This document shows, in pieces, positions 48,694 to 61,542 of a stretch of DNA of 64,000 bases (positions are counted from its first letter, which is position 1; the number at the start of each line of letters is the position of its first letter). Source of the stretch: Klebsormidium nitens (taxonomy: Eukaryota > Streptophyta > Klebsormidiophyceae > Klebsormidiales > Klebsormidiaceae); NCBI GenBank assembly GCA_000708835.1, contig DF237178.1, forward strand, positions 1 through 64,000. The letters run 5' to 3'. The position numbers were made by a program, and so were the translations under genes. The notes under the pieces are model-generated. The model saw only the letters and a program-made list of their open reading frames with translations. It made no database searches and was not told the origin of the DNA.

Positions 48694-51600
48694 ATGGCAT
48701 CTCCGGCCGAGGAGCAGGCTGCCTCTGAGGAGGAGCACCCGGCGACCAGCGAGCTGCTATCTGTGGGATTCAACCAGGACTATGGCTGCTTTGCCTGCGG
48801 CACCGACTCGGGGTTTAGAATATATAACTGTGACCCTTTCAAAGAGACGTTTCGGCGGGAATTCAACAATGGCGGCATCGGCCTGGTCGAAATGCTCTTC
48901 CGCTGCAACATCCTGGCCATTGTAGGTGGGGGCAAGAACCCTCGCTACCCCCCCAATAAGGTCATGATTTGGGATGACCACCAGAGCCGGTGCATAGGCG
49001 AGCTGGCTTTCAGGAGCGAGGTGCGCGCCGTCAGGCTCAGAAGGGACCGTATCGTGGTCGTCTTGGAACACAAGATATACGTGTACAACTTTGCAGACCT
49101 GAAGCTGCTGCACCAGATTGAGACCATTGCAAACCCCAAGGGCCTCTGTGCGCTCTCCCCCGCCTCTAACAGCACAGTCCTGGCGTGCCCTGGCCTTCAC
49201 AGGGGTCAAGTGAGGGTAGAGCTGTATGACCAGAAGAAGACGAGGTTTATTGCGGCGCATGAGTCTGCACTAGCGTGCTTTGCCCTCACACTGGATGGGA
49301 CGAAGCTGGCGACCGCCAGCTCAAAGGGCACGCTCGTGCGTCTTTTCAGCACTGCAGACGGCAGCAAGTTGCAAGAGGTGAGGGCCCGCTACCTTGTCAA
49401 GCTCGGGGCTTTAAAGTTTGTGCTAGAGGCCTGATGTCAAGGAAGGTGCTTACAGACAGGTGCTTGGTGTACAGCTTTTCTCCAAATCAGACCAGGACCA
49501 GTTGCACGAGGGTTTTTCCGGCCAACATTCAACTAGGGGTTGGTTTGGAATGGTGGAATTCTAGTTGTTTGTTTAGGGTTCTGGTTGGGGGTCTGGTCTA
49601 AGCATAGTGTGTGATGAGGGGGTTGTTAAGAATCCTCTCAAGCCAACTTCTTCGTTATCAGCTTGGATGTTCATAGGGGTTTCAAGTTCTCTTTTGAGGA
49701 GCCATCATTTGTCTTAAGCCCCGGTCGATGTTCTCAGCATTTTTTTGAGCTCAGAGACACTGCAGAGACACTGCAGTTGAGAGAGTATGTAAGCAGTGAT
49801 GAAGGTTTTGTTAAGAGTAGCTGCTCCCAGGCAATTGCTCCAACATCAACCAGGTTGCAACTGTGTTCAGTGGTTGTCTTGCAGCTTGTGACTTGGCCCG
49901 TTGGTTTCAAGTTCGCTTTGAAGGTCTGCAAAAATGTGTCGGCCGTTTATTACTGTTGCTGGGGTGCGATGCCAATCGCTTGAGAAACATATCATATTCA
50001 GTGGTTTCCAAGCCTTTGCGTTCATGCACTTTATACAATCGTGTTTCAGGACCAGCTTCGTGTTGAAACTTGTGTTGTCTCTTTAAAGAGCACATACAAA
50101 TCATATTACAGGCTTCACTTGAACGTCAGCTTTTTCCATAATGCAGTGGCTTAACATCAAGCTTCAGTTGTTCAGTAAATGGAGTGGCCTCCTCAACTAC
50201 CGTTATCCAGCCTGCACGCCTCAAATTACTGGCCAATGGTTATTGGGCACCTCAATCTCTGCTTATGCCAGGGGGTAGCGTCTTTCCTCAGGCCTTGATT
50301 GAGGTTGGGATTTGGCCCCCTTTTCCACAAGACTTGGCAAGTTAGCTGTTCAATGACTGGTTTTGTGCACTTTAGCAGGTCAAGGCGAGCTTCCACCTCG
50401 GGTCAGCAGCTCTAACCAAACCCCTCTCCTTATTCAACAGTTCCGGCGTGGGGCAGATCGAGCTGAGATCTACAGTCTCGCTTTCTCCCCTGACGCCCGC
50501 TGGCTCGCGGTTTCGAGCGACAAGGGCACCATCCACGTCTTTGCGATCGGACGGCCCGACGACGCTTCTGCTGACGGGTCCGCTGCTGCCTCCACGAGTC
50601 CAAACTCCAACGGAGGGAATGGAGGAAATGGTGGTTACGTCAACGGTGGAGCCCAAGCGAACGGGCCCGTGCGCAACTCGATGTCGTCGTTGGCTCTCTT
50701 GAAAGGTGCGGTTGGCTTGTTCTGCTTTACATGTCTTGGATTATCAGCTTGTGCACTTTCGAGGCTGTCTCCAGTCTTGGATGTTTTTGTCGGCCTGCTA
50801 AATGCGGCGGCAACGTCTTTGTTTTCTGGGAGCGCCAGCATGCATTCGCGAATCTGGAGCATCCATATGGGAACTCGCAAAGCTGCCCAGGATTCACCCG
50901 AGAGTCGTCTGGGTCGTTCGAACGTCCTTTGCGTCCGTTTACTCTGCACAGAATGCACTGGTTCAGACTGGCAGCTGTTTGCTGTCGGCCGAAACAGCCT
51001 GTACAAAGCCTGGGCACTCTCACCTGGGGATACGATCCTAATTCACGGAGAGTTTTTGCACCAAGTTTGCTGAAACTCCAAGACTCTGGTAACTCAAGTA
51101 TGCCCTAACCGCAGTGTGCCTTAAGATAGACGCCCGGGGGACGGGTGGGGTTGGTATGGTGGTTAGGGTGGGTTGGGGTGTGGAGCGCGTAGCCTTTTTG
51201 TTAGGGATTTTAGTTTGTTGGCTCGGGGTCTACTAATTTTAAGGCACACAGCTGTTAGGGCACACAAGAGTTACCAGTATAACTACAAGTCGACCCTACT
51301 CGTCCTCACGGCGCTTACTTCGAGCACACGCCCTGTTAGGACACACGAAAATGACAAACTAAGAATCGTGTGTGCAGGCGTGCTCCCCAAGTACTTCAGC
51401 TCCGAGTGGTCCCTGGCGCAGTACCACCTGCCGGAGGAGGCCAAGTCGATCGTGGCGTTCGGGCCGCAAAAGCACACGCTCATCATCGTTGGAGCGGACG
51501 GCAGGTCAGCCTCGAATCTTTTGAAACACGAAGGACGTCCTGCAGAGTTTCTGAGAGAGGGTTATGTGATGCTTTCCCGAAGATATTATTTCTCTGGCAG

Positions 51601-52284
51601 TGTCTAGTTTCGGGATGCTACTTCTGAGGAGACTCCAAGCGCGGTGTGACCAAAGGAGAGTTCACAACTCTGCATATGGGTGCCTTTGATTTCTGATTTG
51701 ATGCTCAGAAGGTGTGGTCGGATTGAGCTCGAAACTCGGAGCCCTGGCAGCCGAAGCAGAGGCTTGGGTGGTTAGAGACTGTGGTCCTGGATGTGCCGTT
51801 GAGATGAAACTTATTAACTAAAACTCAGCTACCTTGGGTGGTACCCTGCGTCGTGAGGCGTTCGTCATCTTGCACGTGCTTTCAGTATTTCGTTATTGCA
51901 ACCTCAGTTGACCTGTGGCGGTGCGATGTTCTGATGTCTAGATTGGCTTCGTCTTCCTCACTTTTCCTTTGCATCGAGACCGAAGCAGAAGGCTGTGAGG
52001 GACCAGATTGCTGACGTGGCAGATGCCGAGAACTGTGCCTAAGAAAAATGCTCCGTGTGCACGGAACAGCGATGATATACTTGGTTTCAGGAGCTGCTAG
52101 GCTTTTCCCTTGATGAACGACACAAAAGAGAAGGTCCGTTGCTTTCACGCGCTGCTAATCGGCTCGCCTTCGCTTTTCCTGTTGCAGTTTCCACAAAGTT
52201 TCGTTTGAGCCCACCGCAGGCGGCGAGTGCGCACAGCTGGAGTACAAAAAGTTCATGAAGCCGGATGAAGATGAATCGAGCTAG
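48694..52284 (+). CDS. ATG18: ATG18/WIPI PROPPIN WD-repeat protein, 4 exons
   Basis: Seven-bladed beta-propeller that binds PI3P and PI(3,5)P2 and helps build autophagosomes and recycle vacuolar membrane. Exons 48694-49377, 50441-50705, 51378-51504 and 52188-52284 give 390 residues, the size of short ATG18 isoforms. Hallmarks: [25 protein letters not shown] at the start, [18 protein letters not shown], the [20 protein letters not shown] blade, the lipid-binding FRRG motif formed exactly at the exon 1/2 junction, [11 protein letters not shown]...LAVSSDKGT, a disordered Ser/Gly/Asn-rich loop (about residues 275-310) in the usual membrane-insertion loop position, then [17 protein letters not shown] and a C-terminal EYKKFM. 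The ATG at 48694 is preferred because it is the first in frame and precedes an acidic N-terminus typical of the family. The gene is divergent from KAC. Confidence 0.96.
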
Positions 52285-53544
52285 ATGTTGATCACGTTCC
52301 CGCTGTGCTGCTTCCTTGTGAGTATTGTATGACTTGTAAATACAACGACTTGTACATTCTTGCTGCTCACGGTCGTTATACATTTCGCGGGCTTTTCAAT
52401 GTTCTGATCTTGGATGCTTGTACCTCAATGGTGGTTTCTGGAGCGAAACCCTCAGCTAGGCTGCTTCCGGATACTGTAGCCTTTCTTTTCCAGATCATGA
52501 TTTGTCAAAGGGGGACTTGCTTGCGAGCCTGGACATTGTGCATCAGATACCCGTATCCGATTGATTTGTTGACAGGGTGGAACACTAAAATGGGGCTGCG
52601 GCCTTGACAGACCAACCGTTTCGCATGCGTGAAGATGCATGCCCAATGTATCGCAGTGCACAGGCTTAAGCCTCAGCACTAACTCGCTGCTAGCATTCAT
52701 CTGCATGGACAAGCGGCGGCTAGGCGACCGCACGTGCGATATGACGGTACAGTGTGCGTATGTGGGTCGAGCTCACATGCTCTGGTGCCCCGCCTTCACA
52801 TATGAATGCAGGGACTTGCCAGGCCACGTACCGTCGTGACCACTCAACCTAATTAAATTGCATGTTACTGCCGCAGGGGCACATGCATGCATGCGCGTGC
52901 ACAGCCTTATGCCAGACCCATGAGGCCGCGTTATAATGTATATGCGGTATTAACTGGTATAAAGATAAGCATATGAACACGGACACGCGCTGAATCAACG
53001 TCACCCATGTACCTGGGCCTGGCGCCACGTCATGTACCAAAGTTGGGTATACACCTGGAGCCTGTCATTGCGTGCATACAGCTGGCCGGCTCATCGTAGG
53101 GAACATGTGTGCGCCTAAAGATATATGAAGAAGTCTACATGGGCATAACTGAGCCTGTCATGTGCTGTCCATAGCATGTGCTGCGGTGACAATCAATTCG
53201 CCGCCTAGTTTGATGGGCTGTCAGCTTAGGCCTGGCTATCAATGGCAGCATGGCAAATGCTTCACATGCTTGTGCCTCTCGGATTGCCCATACATTTGCG
53301 CCGCGCAGCCACAGAACTTGTCCCGCAAGAACAGTTTATGAATTGCTTGCCTGCGACGATGCCCATGGATCGAAAGGCACGCAATCTCGATAAGCTAACG
53401 GATCCGAGCTGCATGTAGATACTCCAAGAAGGCACAGTCTTCATCGATCACCCATAATTTTGACCCGCCCAAACACACTTCGGCCTTCATCGATCCACAA
53501 GGCAGAGCACGTCACAACGTCTAGAGCCGCTTGCACATCCGCCG
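52285..53544. other. Intergenic between ATG18 and PAF1 (convergent 3' ends)
   Basis: No gene was recognised. The segment at 52870-52900 has alternating purine-pyrimidine ATGCATGC runs and CATGCATGC palindromes. Both flanking genes end here. Confidence 0.5.
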
Positions 53545-56500
53545 TCAGTCCTCATCTTCGTCCCGCTGCCCCGCCTCGTCTTCCTCCCCGCTCTCGTTCC
53601 CCCTCTTAGGGCTGTCCTCATCGTCGCTGTCCCTTCGAGCAGCACGCTCCGCGGCCCGGGCGGCCCGCGCCTCTTCTTCCTGCCGCTCCCTCTCCTCCCT
53701 TTCGGCCTCCAGCCGCTCCTCCTGATAAGAATCAGTGGAAAATCAGAGCGCACTCCACGCTTTGCTGAAAGTGTGGCAATCCTACACTCAAGTTTCCATA
53801 TGCAAACACGATTTTGAAAATTGAAGAAGCTCCAACGAGAGACGCAGTCTATTTGGCCCTCTTAGCGCTACGGGACGTTCAAAGACCATGAGTCACAACA
53901 AGCGTGCAACAACCCCTGACAAGAACTCTATGTGTCGCAAGTGTCGCTCGATTCCGACGCTATCGGAAGTTGGACCCGGGAACCCGCTTCCAATTCCCAA
54001 GCCCGTGCTACAATACGGTACCCACTTCTCTGTCCGGTTGCAATACCGGTAGGTGGACCCTGTGTCTGGGGCTACCGTGCACCGGAACCGAGCGAAAATA
54101 CCGTGCACGATCCTCAACACGTAACCGTGGGCCCGGACAGCTTTGATGCAGACTGCTGTCGGGTCAGCTGACGCGCTCGCTCGTTTGCGACCACTCCCTT
54201 TCTGGTCAAAAGCAGCACCATGATGCGAGTCGTTTGCAGAAAAAAGTGCAAAGTGCGTGAACCAGGACTGACCTCTTCTATCCTGGCAATCTTCGCAACC
54301 CGAATGTCCTCCTCGATTTCCTCTTGACTCCGCTTTTGGACAGTTACCTGCAGCTAGGAGAGGAGCGTCAAGAAGCTTGTCAAAACGCATTGTGCGTACA
54401 AACGGTTCGCATACTTGCTTCAAATCACGTTTGACTCGAATGCGCACACAAAGACAAACGACTATGTTTGCAAAAAGCTTGTAAACTGCCACGTGTCCGC
54501 TAAGTACCACAAGGCCTTCTCATACAAGATCAAAACAATACAGCCCCAGGCGCGAAATGAAAAGTATCTTATTCTGCTTCGAAGTACGACAATCGGCTCC
54601 ACAAGGCCTCTCTAAACGATAGCACAAGGCGCCTCACCCTGCTGGGCTGCCGGAAGGCCCCGTCGTCCTCTCCGTCGGAACCCGGCGCCTGTCGAGACTC
54701 CCGCGCCTTACGCTTCTTCAGCTTGAGGCCATTCTTTATGGGCTGCACACGAGAGAAAGCGTTCGACGGTTAAGAGTGGCGGCTCGATCGGATGAGATTG
54801 CAAGTCGCGAGGATGTCTTCGTAAATCCGCTTTTCGGGCGCTCGAAAAGTTACGACCGAAATTCCTTTGTTGTGAGGGTTGCGTAGCCGCAAAGAACGGG
54901 TGATGTTTCACATATGCGAACGGTTGCGGTGCCTTTGAGCAGAGCTGTGATGCGGAATGCACGACGGGTGAGGCAAGGACGTCAAATAGGTGCTCTTAAC
55001 CAGAAATTACTCACTCGAACAAAGTAACAGCTTAACCTCATCCGAAACTCCCTCAAACGCTTTATCCGGCTCTAAGTGAGACTTAACGGTGATCAATCGA
55101 GGAGCAGACCTAGCATGCGACTGCCAAAAATCGTCGAAGCAACACGGCGTCCCGAGTGCCCCGCGCATTCAAGGGTCTACTATTTCAGCTTTGTAGCCGC
55201 TTGGTTGGTCTCTTTGAAAGACGGCTCTTCCTTACCAGGTAAGCCACTTGGTCATCCTCAAAGTTAAGAACGAAGGTGCTACGTCCGGATTCCGTCGGCT
55301 GGAGCTGCCAGTTGTACTCCCGCACCCAGTCAAACTCAACCTCACGGTCTTCGGGGTCCGCGCCAACCTGCCACGTGGCATAGAAGGAAGATTAGTCCCA
55401 GAACAACTAGAGGGGCGAGAGACAAAGTCACCACTTGTACTCGCACTTTCGACGAACTCCACATCGAGATCCGTACCAATGTTGCATAAAAGGTAAGGTG
55501 TTTTTGGTAAACAAGCTTTACGTGAAAGCCTGACCTACTTCCATCACTAATATTCTCTCAAAAGCTGGTTGATGTTTGTTGCGCGTGGCATGGAAGGCAA
55601 GGTCGCTTTAGGGCGAACTAGCTTCACGTGAAATCCTGACTGGAGTCCATTACCAGTGTCCTCTCAAAAGGTGGTCCAATTTCGTTCAAAATACTGGACA
55701 CGACACAAGCCTTCAGCTATCTTGAGCAGTATTAGCAAACGAAGCGGCAATACTGGATGGAGGGAATCGAGTAGGAACGTAGAAATGTAGAAGCGGACTC
55801 CAGGTCCGGCGGAACGCAACTTGCCAGTATTCCTCTCAGACTGTCGTCGAGAAGGTTTGCAGTGCCTCGTAACCTCTCGTCTTGGGCGCTTTAGACACAA
55901 CAATGAGGGCGACAACAGAGGCACGGCTACAGCAGGAGCTCAACGCGTTCTATAAACTTTACATGGTGCAGTTCTAAATCTCCAAAAAAGCCTTGACATG
56001 TGGGAGAACAGAAATGAAGAAGCTCAACGACCTTCATTCCTGAGCGCAATTTGAAGGCGCTCACCTCTTCCAACGAGGGCACCATGTAGGCAATAAACTT
56101 CTCGGGCGCCTGCCCCTCGTCGCCTGGTATTGTGAACCCCTTCATCATCGCCTGGAAAGAGTCGGCTAGAGAGTTAGACGCACATTCTGATATGCATCGG
56201 CAAAAGCCAAATAGGTGCCCCTCGTTGAGTGAGCACTAGACGGTGGCCCTGAAAAGACAAGCCGTTTTCAAAGCAAATCCTTAGGAAAGGCTTTGAGTTA
56301 GCGAGGCAGTAGAAGCGGCTTGACCGTCAAGACCCTCGAGCCCTCCCCACGCCTTGCCAGGCTGTCCAGCAGTCCCGACAAGATTTGAACCACATAAAGC
56401 GCACACCTTTGAGTAGGACTTTTCTCGATAAAAATTGGTCGGACGCAAGTACTGGGCTTCTGTGCTTGACAAAGGCAATCAACCACCCGGTTCATCGAGT

Positions 56501-59500
56501 CACCCGCGCATACAACTGACGCTGTCATTAAGCTGTCAGATTGCCACTTGACGAGATCATGAAAGAATCTGAGCTTTTTAAGGTTGAACCTTTCCTTGAT
56601 CACCCGCACAACCGAAGGTATCGCGACTCTTGCAACGGACGTCCGAATCTCACCCTGGCCGCCATCCCTTCGCAAACGTCCGTTCCATAGTGCCGTTCCA
56701 ACGAACTCATAACCCACTTACGCATGCCCAAAGTGAAATCCAACATTCGACTTCCGGATTTTCAAGGAACGTCCGAATTTTACTCTGGCCGCCATCTCCT
56801 CCCGGACGTCCGCCCCGTAGCCTCGGTGCCGCTCCAATGAACTCTCAAATCCGGAACAGACGCCCAGATCAAACTCCAACATTTGACTTCTTCCGATTCT
56901 TGTGAGGACGTCCGAAGCTTACCCTGGCCGCCATCTCCTCCCGGACGTCCGCCCCGTAGTGCCGGTGCCGCTCCGACTCGGCCGTCGGCTCCGCGTCGAA
57001 GACCGCCTGCACGAACGGGTCGTCGAAGCGGTCCGCGTCCGGCAGCAGCTGCAGCACCAGCTCCGGACGTAAGTGCGGCTTCGACGCGTGCACGGGGGGC
57101 AGCTGCGCAGCCACGAACGTCGCCTCGATGCTTGCAAGCTGCTTCTCCCTGCATAGAAGGAGTTTTTAGTGGAGGGCTCAGCTCCTTTCCTTTCCTGCCG
57201 TTCTTCTTGTGGTGAAGTATCCTCGATGTTCGCAGCTTGCTAGACTGACTCGAAGACGTGAACGGGTGGCAGCTGCGCGGCCACGAATGTCGCCTCGATG
57301 CTCGCAATCTGCGTCTCCCTGCGATTGGTAATGATTGAGGGACACAGCTCCTTCTCTTTTCTCGATTCAATCAGATTCGAACCCTCGATGTTTGGAGATT
57401 GTTTAAGATGCACGGGGGCGGCAACAAAAGTCGCCTCGATGCTCGCAGTCTGCTTCTCCCTGCAAATTTGACATTTAGAGAGTCAGTAAGTTGAGCTTTT
57501 GGGCGTCTGTAAGCAGTGAGAGATAACAGCGGCAGCACCGGCTTCGAACGTAAGTGCGGCTTCGACGCGGGGACGGGGGGCAGCTGCGAGGCTGCGAGGT
57601 TCGTTGCCTCGATGCTCGCAATCTGCTTCTCCCTGCAGTAAGGTTTTAGAGTGTAAATTTTGTTTTTATGTCTGCCTCCCCAATCCATATCCGAAAACCA
57701 AGGGTCCTTCGAATTTCGACGTTCGCTATGTTGAAAACGGTGGCGTGCACAGGAGCCAGCTGAACGTCGCCCTTCGTGCTCACTCCCTGCCGTGCGCACT
57801 GCGGGAGTGAGTAATGTCGTCGCAATTCAGGGCTGGACTTTCGAAATTCGGAACGGCGTGCGGAGGACCACCTTCGCAGCAATAAACGTCGATATGAGGG
57901 TTCGCCTTCGGAACGCGAAGCAAAGGAGGTCGTACTCAGCAACCTGAAAGCTGCGCAGATGTTGTTGCTACATGTTGGGCACTGATTGAGGCGTCTGAAA
58001 AGAGGTGAATACACCCCTCTCCTCCAACCCAGATGACAGCCTGAGAGCAATCGCAAGGCGCCTCATGTTCCTTTTTGTAGCTTTGGCTTACCGGTCCGTC
58101 TTGCCGTCCATGTCTTCCAGCAGCCCCAGCATCTCGTCCCGCTTTTGCTTCAACTGCTTCTCGTTCAAGCCCAGCTGCGAGGCAGGTCGAGCGACGGTTT
58201 GACAAGCAGGTCTTCAATCGACCGACCATTTTGATCATCCAGCTTCAAAGCGAGGCGCGTATGTCAAGGGTGAAAACGCTTGAAATAGGAAATGGGTCGT
58301 AAGCAACCAAGATGCGTTCACACCGTATGAATGTTGACGAAGGCCCACGTGTTCCGATTCCCTAGACACCTAAACACCTTGGTTGTGACCTAAGCATTCA
58401 AAAGAACGAAGAAACACCGAAGTCCGTCGTGCCTCACAGCAAACCGCACAGTAAACCCGCAGCTATTCGATCCGTCTGAGGCAAACCCGCGTCTCGAATG
58501 CAAGCAACAATACGAGCGCAGGAACCTGGGGTCATGGTATCGCCGCTCACGTTCTTTGTCGTTTCTTGGTCGATGTTCGAGATGTACGACGTGCGCACGA
58601 GCCACTTCATGCCTTCCTCCGCGGGGCGGTCCTTCTTCTTGATCACGCTCGTGCTCGCCAGCTTCGTCTTCACATCGTCCTGCAACAGCGCGCGGTCCTC
58701 GGGGTCCATCGGCGGGCGCTGGTCGGCGGGAGGGGCACTGCGAAACAGAATCTTGAGATCTGGAGATGAACGCATTATGGCACTGTCGGACAGTTCAAGG
58801 TTTTGAAGAACTGATGGATCCAACAGAAGGGGGGACAAGCATGCGGAGAGAGACGCAGTCGGCATGCTCATCAGTTGGGGGGCGCTGTGACGACACACGT
58901 CGAAGACCAAAGAGTATAAGTTTTGGGCAGGAAAGGCGTGAGGGACAGTGGTCCGGTGGAAAAGGGCATGCGAACATAAGGAGTTAGGTTCTGAGAAGCA
59001 GGAACTACCGGTAGGGCGTGTGGTTGTGGAGTGGGGTGCTCAAGAGAATGTGGCTGTGAAAGTAAGAATTTATGCCACAAGGATGAGATGGCTTTGGTGA
59101 GAGTGGGCGGAGGACACGGCCTCCTACAGGATTTGCTGATGCATAGACTTTTGAGCCTCTTGCCTATCCTCTCCTTAGAGCCTGGGCTGCCTCTTGTCCT
59201 GGCTCAATAAGCTAGGTAAGCTTGAAGGCCACTTTGGTGCCCAAGAATGGGCCATAAGATTGAAATAGACTTCAAAAAGAGGAGGGGACCAGGAAACACG
59301 ATTGTGCGAGCGCTCACTCATACACGCTAAGGTCCATAAGGTCTAGAGGGATCCCCAGATCCGGCTCCATCAGCAGCTTGTGCTTGTACCTCTTCTCCAG
59401 AGTCGTGATTGTGTACTTTGTATACCTGTACACATGTTTTCCTACTTTGGTTAGAATCAAACAAGGCCCTATTCTGAGCTCAACAGGGCAGTGGCTTGAT

Positions 59501-60996
59501 TCTTCATCTGACGTGAAGGGATAACTTGAAGCATTTTGCACTCAACACTATGCAATCGCATTTTTTGGAGGATTCCTGTTGGGCGAGAGAGCGCGAAGAG
59601 CACAATTGACAACATCATGAAGTGATTGCCACATATAAGCAAATGCGTTTACTTGGTCGAAGGATGATCAATACGCCCCTTGGTTGATCATTGAAGTGCC
59701 CATCACAATGCATGCCCGAGCTGCGTATGACACATCTCTGCCTTCGTATCAACACCATCAGAGGCTCACTGACAGACTTCCATCAAGACCTCAGCTTAGA
59801 GTGTTTGAGTCCTCAGCCCAGTCGCCAGTATCATCAGGTGCTCTCACCTGTCGGGATCCAGGTCTGTCAAAAGAAACTTTGGCTCCCCAAGAACCTCGGG
59901 CAGTTCGTTCCGAAACCTGCAGAGAGAAGAATAGCCAATCTATGCAACAAGGCAAATGCGAACTTTGGCGTATTCTCAGTGACCCAGATTTTGCAAGCTT
60001 CCAGACATCCAAGTCAATTGGGGAAACTCCTTTGGAAACCTTATAGGTCGTTACAGCTTTAGCCCCAGCTCAACAATCGCCGCCCTTGCTAGCTCACAAA
60101 CTGATGAGTTTTGCTGGTGGTGGTATAACATTCTGAGCATCGGGTCTCTCAGAAGCATTCAAAACCAGACCACCACTGCTTCAGGTTTGAATGTAAAGTC
60201 CTCAACAAGCAGCGCAAGAAGTGCTATCTACAACACAAAGATTCAATGATGTAACGACAGCATGCTGCACCCCACCAGCCGCAGCAAACGAGGCGTCAAA
60301 CAACAGCACTCTCATCGAACGTCAAGCATTGCAGAGCACGCACTTTATCCTACACACAAAATTGGTCGGCCGCTTCAGCCTGTTCTGCTCCTTGCCCGCC
60401 TCCCCCGGCTTCCGCTCGGGCTTCGTCCCCTTCCCGCCCTGCTTCGCAGCCGCTTGCTGCGCGGCCTTCTTCTGCTCGGCGCGCTTCCGCTCCTCGTACT
60501 TGCGCCTCTCGTGCTCCTTCCTTTTCTTCCTCTCCTCCTCAGTCTCGACTTTCTTCGTTGGCCCCGGAGCAGCGGCGGCAGGAGGGGGGGGAAGCGGAGC
60601 AGGTTGTTTTGGAGGGGGTACGCTTCCTTGCGGATGCGCGGGAGGCTGCATCGACTGCTGATTGTACCCCCCAGGATACTGATACTGATCCTGGTAGGGA
60701 AACCCCGAGTACTCATACCCCGGATAAGGCGCGTGCGCTGGAGGGTAACCAGGAGGCTGAGGCGGTGGTGGGGGCTGTTGTATCTGCGAGTAAAAGCTAG
60801 AATTAGGAGGGGGGTACTGCGCCAGGCCCGGCTGGTCGGGTGCCCCATACTGTAGGGGCGGCTCGGCAGGGGTTTTTATGTCAGTGTCTTTTGGCGGGGG
60901 GTACTGCGCCAGCTCTGGCCGCCCCGGGGCGCCATACTGCAGCGGGCGGCTGTCTTCGGCGGGCAGTTTGGCGGGCGGAGAGAAAGTGGTCGCCAT
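53545..60996 (-). CDS. PAF1: RNA polymerase II-associated factor 1 (PAF1/ELF7), 11 exons
   Basis: Core subunit of the Paf1 complex, which travels with RNA polymerase II and promotes elongation and H2B ubiquitination/H3 methylation. Exons in transcript order: 60344-60996, 59848-59916, 59318-59425, 58551-58737, 58092-58174, 56923-57148, 56065-56151, 55236-55367, 54638-54742, 54273-54347 and 53545-53721; 633 residues, all phases consistent. Residues 1 to about 145 are Pro/Tyr/Gln-rich with LQYGAP..P.LAQYPPP repeats, then a Lys/Arg/Glu helix. The conserved PAF1 domain follows: NFVCRIKFRN.LP, YTITTLEKRYKHKLLMEPDLGIPLDLMDL, KKKDRPAEEGMKWLVRT.YIS, EKFIAYMVPS, DWVREYNW and FEDDQVAYL. The C-terminus is an acidic/charged tail (EEREREE..., ending DEDED). 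The gene is head-to-head with PAP. Exon 6 is flanked by partial copies on both sides. Confidence 0.95.
56637..56850 (-). repeat. Two echoes of the exon-6 donor (PAF1 intron 6)
   Basis: The exon-6 3' end with donor (GTCCGAA...CCTGGCCGCCATCTCC at 56910) recurs at 56771 and 56641, spaced 139 and 130 bp. Each copy keeps about 50 exonic bases (GCCGCCAT, CGGACGTCCG) and a GT at the donor position (GTAAAA and GTGAGA versus live GTAAGC). Confidence 0.92.
57245..57790 (-). repeat. Three clear echoes and a weak fourth of the exon-6 acceptor (PAF1 intron 5)
   Basis: The live exon-6 start (CGCCTCGATGCTTGCAAGCT then GCTTCTCC, 57121-57148, with CTGCAT acceptor complement) is repeated at about 57291, 57432 and 57605, spaced 170, 141 and 173 bp. 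A degenerate remnant lies near 57731-57786. Copies 1 and 3 also contain the GGCAGCTGCG.GGC upstream block. All three keep CCCTGC, the complement of a GCAG acceptor. Confidence 0.92.
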
Positions 60997-61542
60997 GAGG
61001 ATGAGAAACTGTCAACCCAAGGAGGATGCTCACAAGCGGAACACCATACCACGATCCTCAGTCCAACCCTGAGCAGTCAACATCGTTGAGCGCCAGGCAA
61101 TCACTCGATGCTCTACTGCGGCGTTGCCCTCCTTCCTTGCACAACCTCCACTGCCAGGCTCTGAAGTCTGAAGACTGCGGTACAAGCCTGCCCTGCTGCC
61201 ACTGGTTTTCCGAGCCATGCTTGAACTTCTCCAAACTGAGCGGGCCCAAAGCTTACAGAAAACAGAAAACGGCGACCTTGCTACCTTCGACAAACACAGG
61301 CAGGTCGCCGGTTCCCCCGCAAAGCGACTTCACCGTTTTGAGGTTCTGAAGAAGGGCGGCTCTAGCTGCGACCAATTGGACAGCAACGCAGAGCCGGGAT
61401 GCACAATCTCAAAGCGTGCCACCACCAAGCATTGGCAGGCCAATGAGAACAAAAAGTACAATGAAGCAACCTAAATGATGCATAGAGAGCTGCCATGTAA
61501 CTGATGGGAGGCTCAAAACTACCCCTTGATCTATTCACAAAG
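60997..61542. promoter_or_regulatory. Divergent promoter region, PAF1 / purple acid phosphatase
   Basis: 546 bp separate the two divergent start codons. No specific elements were identified by eye. Confidence 0.5.
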
